The notes under the pieces were generated by a model. The model had not been told where the DNA came from. It searched no databases and saw only the letters and a program-made list of their open reading frames with translations. Both the position numbers and the translations under genes were made by a program. Below are positions 7,632 to 16,070 of a stretch of DNA of 39,870 nt, one piece after another. The DNA is from a virus, in the IMG/VR virus record IMGVR_UViG_3300032770_001050, positions 1 through 39,870 of that record; one strand, given 5' to 3'. Positions within the stretch are counted from its first letter, which is position 1. The number at the start of each line of letters is the position of its first letter.

Positions 7632-9200
7632 GTGGCAACGACAGTCACTTCTGGCGTCGAACGCTGGGCTGCGGACGCACAGTCCGGAGAAGAGCCGCGA
7701 GGCAATTCCGAGAGGGATATCCGGATATTCCTCGGGTACGAACCCTTTCCCCGGCAGAATCTTTTTCATGGTTCATCGGCAAAGTACCGGCTGTTCGGCG
7801 GCGCTGCCGGGCCGGGGAAGTCGAAGGCGCTGCTGATGGAGGCGATCCTTCAGGCGGACGCACACGCGGGCGCGAATACGCTGGTACTTCGCCGAACCTT
7901 CCCGGAGCTCGAGCAATCGCTTCTTCTCTACTTTCGGCGCGACGTTCCGCGGGAACTGTACAAGTCGTTTCATGAGTCGAAGCACCTGGTCACGTTGTGG
8001 AACGGTTCGACGATACGGTTCGGGTACTGCCAGGCGGAGTCGGACGTCTATCAGTATCAGGGAGCGGAATTTCTCTTCATCGGCATCGATGAGTTGACGC
8101 TGTTCACGCTGCGGCAGTGGCAGTTCCTGACAAGCCGCAACCGCTGCCCGATTCCCGGCACGTACCCCTGCATGGCGGGAGCGACGAACCCAGGAAACAT
8201 CGGACACGCGTGGGTGAAGTCGCTATGGATCGACAAGAAGCCCGCCAGCGGAATGGAACAACCGGATGAGTACGACGCGGCCGATTACGATTTTATTCCA
8301 GCCCGTGTGACCGACAACCCGATCTATGCGAGCGACGAGAATTACGTCAAGACGCTGCGGGCTCTTCCGTCGCATCTGCGCCGCGCCTTCCTGGATGGCG
8401 ATTGGGAAGTGTTTGCTGGGCAGTATTTCGACAAATTCGACGCGGCATCCCACGTTCTCAGGCCCGAAACCATCGACTGGCGGCCCTGGTGGCCGCGATG
8501 GATCTCGGTCGACTGGGGGTTCGAGCACCCCGCGGCCACCTACTGGCACGCGGTAGCCCCTACAGGGGCGGTTGGTTCGGCCGGATCTGATGAGAGCCCG
8601 CGGCGCGTGATCACGTACCGCGAGTTCGTCACGCGGCGAACGGCTCCGCGCGAACTTGCGCGCGAAATCATCGCGCGCAGTGTTTCGTCAGCCGGCGGGC
8701 CTGCGGAGCGCGAGAAAATCGATGCTGTGTATCTTTCGCCGGACGCGTTCGCGCGGCGGACGGACGAAGCATCGATCGCGGAACAGATGGGCGATGTCTT
8801 CGCGGAGGCAGGTTTTCCGCGACCGATTCCGGCGGATGATGACCGGGTGGGCGGCTGGATGCTGATGTACCAAATGCTGGACGCAAACGAGTGGCTGCTG
8901 ACGGAGAACTGTATCGAACTGATTCGGACGCTGCCGACGTTGATCCGGGATGTAGCCCGCATTGAAGACGTCGAGAAGATGGACGGCGATGATCCGGCCG
9001 ACGCGGCGCGGTACGGGCTGAAGTCCCGCTACGGGGTTCGGCGCAGCTCACACCAGAATGCGCCGCTCGAGCAACGACTAGCCGAGCGGGTGACGTCGGC
9101 AGACCCGACTGTACGGGCCATCCAGGCACGCAAAGCACAGATCGAGGAGTCCCGTCGCGGGCAACCGGTCTCGTTCCGGCGGCACCGTCCTCGCGGGTGA
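7632..9200 (+). CDS. Phage terminase large subunit (ATPase-nuclease)
   Basis: This 522-residue packaging motor should cut concatemeric DNA and pump it through the portal. The ATPase domain shows Walker A GGAAGPGKSK (56-65, catalytic Lys K63), Walker B FLFIGIDE (D153, E154) and the coupling motif GATNPG (183-188). The transition AFLDGDWEVFAGQYF is typical of the family. The nuclease domain begins with ISVDWGFEHP (catalytic Asp D294) and has a second acidic site in YLSPDAF. Length and motif spacing are normal for a full-length TerL. The start is GTG at 7632 with a G-rich leader. The next gene begins 36 bp downstream on the same transcript. The call is secure; the exact packaging type (headful or cos) is not deducible. 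Confidence 0.95.
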   Translation: MATTVTSGVERWAADAQSGEEPRGNSERDIRIFLGYEPFPRQNLFHGSSAKYRLFGGAAGPGKSKALLMEAILQADAHAGANTLVLRRTFPELEQSLLLYFRRDVPRELYKSFHESKHLVTLWNGSTIRFGYCQAESDVYQYQGAEFLFIGIDELTLFTLRQWQFLTSRNRCPIPGTYPCMAGATNPGNIGHAWVKSLWIDKKPASGMEQPDEYDAADYDFIPARVTDNPIYASDENYVKTLRALPSHLRRAFLDGDWEVFAGQYFDKFDAASHVLRPETIDWRPWWPRWISVDWGFEHPAATYWHAVAPTGAVGSAGSDESPRRVITYREFVTRRTAPRELAREIIARSVSSAGGPAEREKIDAVYLSPDAFARRTDEASIAEQMGDVFAEAGFPRPIPADDDRVGGWMLMYQMLDANEWLLTENCIELIRTLPTLIRDVARIEDVEKMDGDDPADAARYGLKSRYGVRRSSHQNAPLEQRLAERVTSADPTVRAIQARKAQIEESRRGQPVSFRRHRPRG

Positions 9201-9236
9201 AGGTGCAAAGTCCAGTATCGCCACTTAGGGGGAATC

Positions 9237-9581
9237 TTGAGGGCCCAAGTCAAAACGCTGTGGCAGACCATCACACGTACACGCTACACGCGATCGCTCG
9301 AAGCAGAAGTTGCGCGGTTGAGGGACGAGAATAAGGCGCTGCTGAACTCGATCCTTGGAGTGGCGGGTATTCCGCCGATTCTCGTGAGCGAGCCAACGGA
9401 TACGGCGAGGCCGACTTCGAATTCTGCCCAGCTAAACGCACGAGCGGGGGCGTCAAGCGTCGCGCCTCTCCGACGGCGTTCCTGGCAGCAGATCAATCGG
9501 ATGCTGGAGATTCATTCGGCGCGAAAGGCGGACGAGAACCAACCCAATGATGCTCCCGCGGTACGAACTGCAAATCAATAG
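9237..9581 (+). CDS. Small coiled-coil protein of the packaging region
   Basis: The 114-residue product begins at a TTG preceded by AGGGGGAA. Residues about 17-40 (RYTRSLEAEVARLRDENKAL) form a heptad-like coiled coil. A hydrophobic LGVAGIPPI stretch and a disordered Ser/Ala-rich tail with a basic patch (LRRRSWQQ) follow. No enzyme motif is present. It lies between TerL and the portal, where phages often encode small assembly or internal proteins. Function is unknown; that it is a real gene is supported by spacing and ribosome binding site. Confidence 0.6.
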   Translation: MRAQVKTLWQTITRTRYTRSLEAEVARLRDENKALLNSILGVAGIPPILVSEPTDTARPTSNSAQLNARAGASSVAPLRRRSWQQINRMLEIHSARKADENQPNDAPAVRTANQ

Positions 9582-9626
9582 TTGAGCGGGTCGTTGGATC
9601 AGGTGTCAGCTGAATACGGAGGAGCT

Positions 9627-10007
9627 ATGCCATTCATTCAAGGGCGTTACCATATCAATCCCGTCGCAGGACAGGCGCTCGAGGCGGCGAGGCAACTGGA
9701 AGAGGCCCTGCTCGAGCAGCTTCAGGAGGAACCAGATAAGGGGAGTGCGCAGGGAGACCCCTTGTCGGGATCCGGCCAGGCTGAAGGGCAAGGGCCCATC
9801 CACAGGGTCGAGATCGAAGCGTTTCAAGCTGTGCCATCTCACTCCGGGCGCGCCGTGAAGAAATTCGCGGCCAAGGTTCACCGCGCTGCACCGGCCAGCT
9901 CGTCATCGACCCAGCCGCCGCAGCAATCGTCGACGCATGTTTTCCAGGATCCCAACGAGCTGGTTGACTTCCTACAGCAAGAGTTTTCCAAGGACTGCGG
10001 GAAGTAA
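9627..10007 (+). CDS. Small helical protein near the portal, unknown function
   Basis: This 126-residue protein starts at ATG 9627 behind an excellent GGAGGAG site. A TTG at 9582 would extend it by 15 residues but has no such site. The N-terminus MPFIQGRYHINPVAG is followed by a helix rich in Glu/Leu (ALEAARQLEEALLEQLQEE), a disordered Ser/Pro/Gln middle and an acidic C-terminal helix (PNELVDFLQQEFSKD). Nothing identifies a function. It belongs by position to the packaging/portal cluster. Confidence 0.6.
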   Translation: MPFIQGRYHINPVAGQALEAARQLEEALLEQLQEEPDKGSAQGDPLSGSGQAEGQGPIHRVEIEAFQAVPSHSGRAVKKFAAKVHRAAPASSSSTQPPQQSSTHVFQDPNELVDFLQQEFSKDCGK

Positions 10008-10066
10008 AGTTCGGGAGGTCCTGTTGCTCTCGATCTGAGTTCAGGCCTCTTTGCGGAATCCCTGTT

Positions 10067-10075
10067 TGCTACAAT
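10067..10075 (+). promoter_or_regulatory. Extended -10 promoter for the gene at 10098
   Basis: TG (10067-10068), one base, then TACAAT (10070-10075) form an extended -10 element on the plus strand. The predicted start near 10082 leaves a 16-nt leader before the GTG at 10098. No good -35 at 17 bp is visible, as is usual for extended -10 promoters. It suggests the downstream gene is expressed independently of the late operon. Confidence 0.4.
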
Positions 10076-10097
10076 TTGAATCCTCAGGGCAGGGAAC

Positions 10098-11090
10098 GTG
10101 AGCATTTGGGGAACGCCAAGCGGTCGCGTGCGCCGGTGGGGCCGGCGAAGGCACTTCCGCGTCCCTGTGCCGCTGTACGCTCGGCTGGCGATCTTGGCAG
10201 CGTCAGTTGCGGTCGGGGGGGCGCTCGCATGGCACACGGCGGAGGTCGCGTTGCGGCCGCGATCGTCCGACGGAAGCCACAACGCCGGTGCCGCCGGCTC
10301 CGCAGCGGCAACTCCCTCCCAGCCTCCATGGCAACGCGACGCACTGGACTCCATGGAGGATGGCATTCGCAGCGCAACGGCGGGAAACATTACGGCTGCA
10401 GAGGTCGCAGTCGATCGGGCGGGCTCTGTGATCGAGGCGGCGCGAGTCCAGATGCAGCCGGTGGACGCGGACTTTTTTGAAATCGCCAATTCGAAGTTGG
10501 ATCTGGTTTTAAGGCAGAATCCTGATAACAGTCGGCTGCTCGAGCACGTCACGATGGCGCGGGTGAACCTGGCCCAGTTGCGCTCAGCGGCCGAGGGCGC
10601 TCACGGGTCGGGCGCGAGTTCGCAAACCTCGTCAGCCACTCCTACGGCCGGGGCGGCGGAGGACACAGAGCCCGTCGCAGCTGCACCTGGTTCGTCATCA
10701 AGTGCCTCGGGCGCACGCAAAATAACCATCGCTGCGCCCAAAGAGATTGAGGCGAATCATATCCTCGAGCCGCAGACGCTCGGCGGCGACACGATCGACG
10801 CAACGCTCATGCCGGACACCGCGGAAATTCTTCTGCCGCCTTCGTCGCGGCTCTTTGTAGACAACGTTCGCGTCGAAGATCTGACACTCGAGGGAGCATC
10901 CCAGACTCTCGACGGAATTCATTGGAAGAATGTGATCTTCATTGGTACGCGGCTACGTTACGAAGGCGGAGAGCTGGACCTTCGGAACGTTCGGTTCATC
11001 CGTTGTACTTTTGGGCTAACCACCGACGAACGCGGCGCGAGACTGGCCAACGCCATCGCGCTGGGCCAAACTTCAATCGTCATCAATTAG
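10098..11090 (+). CDS. Single-pass membrane protein, host-like, wedged between TerL and portal
   Basis: The 330-residue product has an Arg-rich N-terminus (residues 10-21) and one membrane helix at about 26-45, so the rest is likely periplasmic. A helical region (75-170) is followed by a disordered Ser/Ala linker and a C-terminal part (about 215-320). In that part short beta repeats such as ATLMPDTAEILLPPSSRLF and RYEGGELDLRNVRFIRCTF suggest a small beta-solenoid. It resembles a bacterial envelope protein more than a virion protein. Its own extended -10 supports a moron-type cargo gene. It is not recognised as a named family. The start is GTG at 10098. Confidence 0.65.
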   Translation: MSIWGTPSGRVRRWGRRRHFRVPVPLYARLAILAASVAVGGALAWHTAEVALRPRSSDGSHNAGAAGSAAATPSQPPWQRDALDSMEDGIRSATAGNITAAEVAVDRAGSVIEAARVQMQPVDADFFEIANSKLDLVLRQNPDNSRLLEHVTMARVNLAQLRSAAEGAHGSGASSQTSSATPTAGAAEDTEPVAAAPGSSSSASGARKITIAAPKEIEANHILEPQTLGGDTIDATLMPDTAEILLPPSSRLFVDNVRVEDLTLEGASQTLDGIHWKNVIFIGTRLRYEGGELDLRNVRFIRCTFGLTTDERGARLANAIALGQTSIVIN

Positions 11091-11195
11091 CTCGTAGTTT
11101 CCGAAACAAAACTTAAACACCCTTCGATCTCGGTCTTGCGGCCTGGTCTCTTTGTGTCTCCTTCCTCGCCGGCACGACCGTTCAGAGAGGCTCGC

Positions 11196-13652
11196 ATGTC
11201 CACAGACAAAAACTATGCCGCAGCCAATCCGGCGGTTGTGCCGGTCGAAGGGCCAGAGCGACTGGGGAGTGAGGTTCAGTCTACTGGGGGCGCAGCGGGG
11301 GATCGTCGAATTTCGCCCGCGGGTGATTCGCGCGTTTCGCCTGCTCGCCCCAACCCCTCGCTGGATTCCACGACCGACAGCCAAAACGGTTTGAACAACG
11401 AACAGCTTCCGGAGAGGCTGCAAGAAGCGCTGCGGCGCCTCGTGCTTCAGTATTCGACGGAGTCGGAGGCGACGCGGCGGCAGGAAATCCGGCGAATCAA
11501 GCAGGCGCATCAATTTTGGCGCGGGCTCCAGTATCTCTGGTGGAGCGAGCGAGATCAGAACTGGCATCTCCCGTTCGAGCAGAAGTTGATGGACAACTCA
11601 TCGCTCGAGGACCTGCCGCGCTACGAGTTCGTCACGAATATTTATCAGGCGTTCGGGCTCTCGCTCATTTCCGTTCTTTCGCAGGACGTGCCGCGAGTGC
11701 GCTTCTTTCCGGCATCGGCCCAGGCGGAAGAGGACATCGCTGCGGCCAAGGCGGCGACGGAGGTTGCCGGGCTGGTCGAGCGAAACAATCGAGTGGGAAA
11801 CCTGATCGTCGAGGAAGCGTTCAATCTGTGGACGGACGGAAAGGTCGGCGCATACGTTCGCTACGTCGTGGACGGGCAGCGGTTCGGATTTCATCCGGAG
11901 ACTGAGGTCGGCGTCAGGGAAGTCAAGGTTGGAAGCGATGCGTATGTGTGCCCCGAATGCGGGGCGCAGACGGAACCATCTGCTGCGCCGGCGGAGTCGT
12001 CCGGCAATTCAGTTGGGAAGCAGAGCGGCCCGACAGGCTCGGACGCTATTTCGCAGAACGCAAAGCGGGATAACCTGTCTTGTTCACAATGTGGGGCGCT
12101 GCTGACAGAGGAGGACTTTGTCGCAGCTGAGACGATCACCGTTCCGGCGGCGCAGACCAGGTTGCGAGTTGCGAACGGCCAGGAAGTAATCACGATGGTC
12201 GGAGGACTGGAGCTCAAGACTCCCCCGTGGGCCAACGAGATGCACGAATACCCGTACCTTCAGTGGAATATGGAGGTGCATCAGGCACGTCTTCGCGCCG
12301 CGTATCCCCACGCGGCCGACAAGATCGGCGCTCCGGTAGCCACGGGAGCCCAAGAATACGAACGGTTGGCGCGGCTGGCGCAATCGCAGGGCGGTCCGCT
12401 GACGGAAGGCGGGGACTTCAACATCAACTTGATCACGTTTCAGCGCACGTGGCTGCGGCCGTGGGCGTTCTTTGCGCTCGAAGACAAGTCGCTTCGCGAT
12501 GAGCTGCTCGCGCTGTTTCCGGACGGCGCCTATGTGGCGTTTGCTGGAGACGCCTATTGCGAGTCGCGCAACGAAAACATGGATGATCATTGGCGCGTGC
12601 TCCACGCTCTACCGGGCGACGGTTCAAGCGGGCGCCCAGCACTCGGCGACGCGCTGATCAGCGTGCAAGAACGCTTCAACACGCTTTCGAATCTGCAGAT
12701 GGAAACGTACGAGTACGGGATCCCGCCGATCTACGCGGACAGCGAGGTCCTCGATTTCGACTCGCTACAGAATCAAACGGCGGAGCCGGGCGCGCATTAC
12801 CCCGCGCGGGCAAAACCGGGGCAATCACTGGCGTCCGGGTTCTTCCAGCCCGAGCCCGCGGAGGTGCCTCCCGATCTCGCGCAGCACGCCGCGGCGTTGA
12901 TGGGCCCCGTCGCACAATTCCTCACGGGCGCGTTTCCCGCGCTGTTCGGGGGCGCGATGGCCAACAACGATACGGCTGCAGGCTATGCGATGGCCCGCGA
13001 CCAGGCGATGGGTCGCATCGGGCTCGTGTGGCGGCGAATGAAGTTCTTTCATTCGGACCTGATGCTGCTGGCCGTCGACTGCTTCCGTAAGAACCGCCCG
13101 CAGGATGTGGAAGTGACGTTGCTTGGAGCCGGATCGGCGTTCGAGTCGAAATGGATTCGGCTAGCGGACTTGAAGGGAAACCTCTTCAGCTATCCGGAAA
13201 CGGACGAGCAGTATCCGACCCTGTGGTCACAGCAACGAGCGGTGCTGCTGCAACTGATGACGAATCCAGATCCTCAAATCCAGTCGGTGCTGGCGCATCC
13301 GGAAAACATGGCGCTGGTCAAGAGGCTCGTCGGGCTCGAGGAACTGGTGATTCCCAACGAGGAGTCGCGAACGAAACAGTATCGCGAGATCGCGCAACTT
13401 GTGGGGGAATCGCCGATCGTGAAGCGTCACGATGCGAGCGGCGTGGAGGTGATGCTGCCAACTATTTTGCCGGATGAGTTCGCGGATAACCACGCTGTGG
13501 AGCTAGATATTTGCCTGCGGTGGTTTTCGTCGGACGCCGGGCAAGTGGCGAAGATCGAGGCGCCGGCAGGATACGCGAACGTCCGCGCGCACGCGCTATT
13601 TCACCGCGACTACCTGCGCAAACAGCAAGCAGGCCAAGCCTCGTCGGCCTAG
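11196..13652 (+). CDS. Phage portal protein with an inserted zinc-ribbon-like segment
   Basis: This 818-residue protein is the size of P22-type portals, the dodecameric DNA gate at one capsid vertex. Support comes from its place after TerL and before scaffold and MCP, from the N-terminal helical region (RQEIRRIKQAHQFWRGLQY), and from the long helix MARDQAMGRIGLVWRRMKFF with the following strand-rich wing. Between about 250 and 300 lies an insertion with Cys pairs C252/C255 (CPEC) and C296/C299 (CSQC), a likely Zn site. ATG 11196 follows GAGAGG at proper distance; the upstream TTG at 11136 has none. No frameshift is seen. The family call is by context and style, since portals diverge strongly. 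Confidence 0.82.
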   Translation: MSTDKNYAAANPAVVPVEGPERLGSEVQSTGGAAGDRRISPAGDSRVSPARPNPSLDSTTDSQNGLNNEQLPERLQEALRRLVLQYSTESEATRRQEIRRIKQAHQFWRGLQYLWWSERDQNWHLPFEQKLMDNSSLEDLPRYEFVTNIYQAFGLSLISVLSQDVPRVRFFPASAQAEEDIAAAKAATEVAGLVERNNRVGNLIVEEAFNLWTDGKVGAYVRYVVDGQRFGFHPETEVGVREVKVGSDAYVCPECGAQTEPSAAPAESSGNSVGKQSGPTGSDAISQNAKRDNLSCSQCGALLTEEDFVAAETITVPAAQTRLRVANGQEVITMVGGLELKTPPWANEMHEYPYLQWNMEVHQARLRAAYPHAADKIGAPVATGAQEYERLARLAQSQGGPLTEGGDFNINLITFQRTWLRPWAFFALEDKSLRDELLALFPDGAYVAFAGDAYCESRNENMDDHWRVLHALPGDGSSGRPALGDALISVQERFNTLSNLQMETYEYGIPPIYADSEVLDFDSLQNQTAEPGAHYPARAKPGQSLASGFFQPEPAEVPPDLAQHAAALMGPVAQFLTGAFPALFGGAMANNDTAAGYAMARDQAMGRIGLVWRRMKFFHSDLMLLAVDCFRKNRPQDVEVTLLGAGSAFESKWIRLADLKGNLFSYPETDEQYPTLWSQQRAVLLQLMTNPDPQIQSVLAHPENMALVKRLVGLEELVIPNEESRTKQYREIAQLVGESPIVKRHDASGVEVMLPTILPDEFADNHAVELDICLRWFSSDAGQVAKIEAPAGYANVRAHALFHRDYLRKQQAGQASSA

Positions 13653-13689
13653 CCTGCGGAATCAATCGGGGATGCGGTCGATGCGTCGG

Positions 13690-14568
13690 TCAGAATGATC
13701 GTTCGATGGCGCTGCCTTGAACGCGCGTGCCGTAGACGCTCTTCTGCGTTTTCGGCGGAGCCACGAGCCTCACGACATGGAGGAGCCGTTCCGGTTTGAA
13801 CGGCTTCGCCATGCAGACGACCGCGCCGAGCTGATGGCTTGCTGAATAGTCCGCCGGCTGGGCCGAGCGGGTCATCAGGATTACCGGCACGTGTTGTAGT
13901 CGCTCGTTGCGCTTGATAATCAGGCACAGATCGTGGCCGCTCATGTCGTCGCCTTCCACTTCGGCGAGGAAGACCGACGGGATCGTTGTCTTCAGGACTT
14001 CGAGAGCGGCGCGGGCAGTGGGCACGACGATCACGTTGTACCCATCCTGCTGAAGGAGGTTACGCATCGTATCGGCCGCACGCTGATCCGATTCAACTGC
14101 GAGCACGGTAGTCGCCTGCTTTTCCCTAGCCGACGAATCCTCGGCCCCTGCCATCGAGGGGTCTGACGCTGCTTCTTTGGCTACGCTTTTGGCGGCTTGA
14201 AACTGGACGGCGACGGCGAGTAAACCAGCACCATAGTCGCTTGCACGGACGACTTCGGCATTCTGTGGCTGATTCAATGCCGAAGCGGCAGGCGAATAGG
14301 GGAAGGTCACCTGGAGGAGCTGGCCCTTCGAATAATTGGTGCGTTTCGCGATAAAGAGCAGGCCATCGCGCGAAACGTCGATGCTGGAGCACACTTCTTC
14401 AAAGGATTCGGCCACGCTCTCCACGCGAACGTGAACTTGTGCTGAGATTTTGGCGCGCTTGCGGCGGCGGCGTTCCACTCCATCGGGGCCGGAGCGGCGG
14501 GACGTAGATGCAATCGTAGACGTACTCACTTCCGCTTCTGCGGAAGCTACTGTTGTCGTCGTGCTCAT
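13690..14568 (-). CDS. PilZ - degenerate receiver fusion protein, antisense in the capsid block
   Basis: The 292-residue protein has a PilZ domain at about 32-125 with the c-di-GMP-binding elements RRRRKR (33-38) and DVSRDG (64-69). After a linker comes a CheY-like domain at about 152-270. In the receiver the phospho-acceptor position holds Glu (E203 in FLAEVEGDDMSG) instead of Asp, while the pocket residues E159/D161, the switch Thr T233 and the invariant Lys K255 (MAKPFKP) remain. It may therefore act as a locked or phosphorylation-independent receiver whose output is tuned by c-di-GMP. It is typical of host regulators, lies opposite to all virion genes, and ends 37 bp from the portal stop codon. 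The ribosome binding site GAGG lies 6 bp before the ATG. Confidence 0.85.
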   Translation of the reverse strand: MSTTTTVASAEAEVSTSTIASTSRRSGPDGVERRRRKRAKISAQVHVRVESVAESFEEVCSSIDVSRDGLLFIAKRTNYSKGQLLQVTFPYSPAASALNQPQNAEVVRASDYGAGLLAVAVQFQAAKSVAKEAASDPSMAGAEDSSAREKQATTVLAVESDQRAADTMRNLLQQDGYNVIVVPTARAALEVLKTTIPSVFLAEVEGDDMSGHDLCLIIKRNERLQHVPVILMTRSAQPADYSASHQLGAVVCMAKPFKPERLLHVVRLVAPPKTQKSVYGTRVQGSAIERSF

Positions 14569-14814
14569 TCAACACCTCAGTTTTTTCTGCGGGTGGTCCC
14601 AAGGGGAACTGCTGTTTGCGATTTCCCCGCTGTAACGGCAGTTTCTCAGTTGGGTGAAGAAATGGGGAATAGTACGTTGGTTTCAATTTGAGATGACTTT
14701 CGGGGCCCAGGCGCCTCCGAAATCGTTCGGCTGATTCGACCAGGCGCTGGATTAGCGGTCGTCGTGTAACGGCTTGGAATTCCTGCATTTTGTGGCGGTT
14801 TGGAGGGAAGGGAA

Positions 14815-16008
14815 GTGTCAACAGCACTTGAAAACGCACAGGTAGCTCCTGCGGGACGGTCTGGCGGCGAAACTCGTTCCAGCAGAGCTTCCGCCAGGTC
14901 GGGCAAGCCCTCTTCGACGGGCTCAAATGCGCCAAGCTCACCCGCTCCAGCAACGAAGTCGCGCAGTGCCAGCGACGATGAAATTCTCGGGCTGGGAGGC
15001 GACCAAGTCGCTCGACCACAGCCGGGCGATCAGATCGAATTTGATTGGGATAGTCCGCTCGAGGATGAATCCAATAGGGCCTCAGGCGAGGAGGAAACGG
15101 CGGTGGGCGAAGCTGCTGAACCGTCGCAGATGCAGGCAGCTCTTGAGTCCAACCCCGAGCTGCGGCAAGCCTGGGAAGATGCAAAGGCGTACCGAGAAAC
15201 ATTCGCGACGCCCGAACAGGCGCAGACTGCAAGCGCCCTGGTGGCGGATCTGCAAGCCCTCGACGCGCTCTTTTTCTCCGGCCGGCGCGAAGACCACGCG
15301 ACGCTTGCGCAGAAAATAGCGATGCTCGACCCGGTGGCGTTCAAGTCTCTCGCACAAGCGATGGGAGAGATAGCCGCCGGTACGGTCCGCCCTGCGGCCC
15401 ATGCTGACTCAGGCGCGAAGGATGCGAGTGGTTCTGAGCCGGCAGCGTCGAGCCGGGCAGCGAGCATCGGCCAAGAACATCACGACCAAGCGGCAGCTCG
15501 AGCTGCCGCTGCGTCCGACCTGGCGGGCACGTCACCGGAGTTTCTGCAAGCGGCAAATGCCGCCGCTGTTGAGAGCGTGCTTGGTGCGATCAATTCGCAA
15601 GTTCAACGACTGCTGCCGGAAGAAGTCCCGACGGCCGCCCGGAACAGGGTGGTTGGTGAGATCTACAGGGAACTCGACCGCAGTCTGAGCACAAACCGCG
15701 AATTCGCCCGGCAGATGCGCGAGGCGGTTACTTCAGGAAGCCGGGATGCGGAGCATCAGCAGGCCATCGTCTCGCTGGTTACGGGCCGAGCCCGGCAAGC
15801 GCTTCCCGCGATCGCGAAAAAAGTGCTCAACGAATGGACTTCCACAATAGTCGCTGCCAACCATGAGCGCCGCGCACGCCAGCGGGTGGCCGAACGGCGC
15901 GTCGATATTGTCGGCTCGGGCCGAAGCGGAAGCGATGGGCATCGTACGATGACCCCGCACGACATCGACTATGCGCGAATGTCCGACGCCGACATACTGA
16001 ACCTGTAG
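14815..16008 (+). CDS. Putative capsid scaffold (head assembly) protein
   Basis: The 397-residue product is acidic and Ala/Glu/Ser-rich, disordered at both ends and helical in the middle (LESNPELRQAWEDAKAYRET; then LQALDALFFSGRREDHATLA). These properties and the position just before the capsid gene fit a P22-type scaffold that templates the prohead and leaves before DNA entry. GTG 14815 is preferred because GGAGGG lies 7-12 bp before it; a TTG at 14800 would overlap that site. The C-terminal region is basic in patches (HERRARQRVAERR), which in scaffolds commonly contacts the shell. No protease motif is visible. The role is inferred from context and composition. Confidence 0.65.
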   Translation: MSTALENAQVAPAGRSGGETRSSRASARSGKPSSTGSNAPSSPAPATKSRSASDDEILGLGGDQVARPQPGDQIEFDWDSPLEDESNRASGEEETAVGEAAEPSQMQAALESNPELRQAWEDAKAYRETFATPEQAQTASALVADLQALDALFFSGRREDHATLAQKIAMLDPVAFKSLAQAMGEIAAGTVRPAAHADSGAKDASGSEPAASSRAASIGQEHHDQAAARAAAASDLAGTSPEFLQAANAAAVESVLGAINSQVQRLLPEEVPTAARNRVVGEIYRELDRSLSTNREFARQMREAVTSGSRDAEHQQAIVSLVTGRARQALPAIAKKVLNEWTSTIVAANHERRARQRVAERRVDIVGSGRSGSDGHRTMTPHDIDYARMSDADILNL

Positions 16009-16070
16009 ACGAGCTTTGGGCGCAGCGTGCAGCACCGAGCCGCGGTTCTTTCCATCGATCGTTCGATGCT

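Noticed and set aside
14399-15232. Minus-strand 277-codon frame spanning the start of the PilZ gene and the scaffold gene
   Set aside because: It overlaps two better-supported genes on both sides and is Pro/Arg-rich without domains.
16053-16068. CATCGA-TCGT-TCGATG hairpin between the convergent scaffold and exported-protein genes
   Set aside because: The 6-bp stem is weak and lacks a U-tract in either direction; it could be chance.
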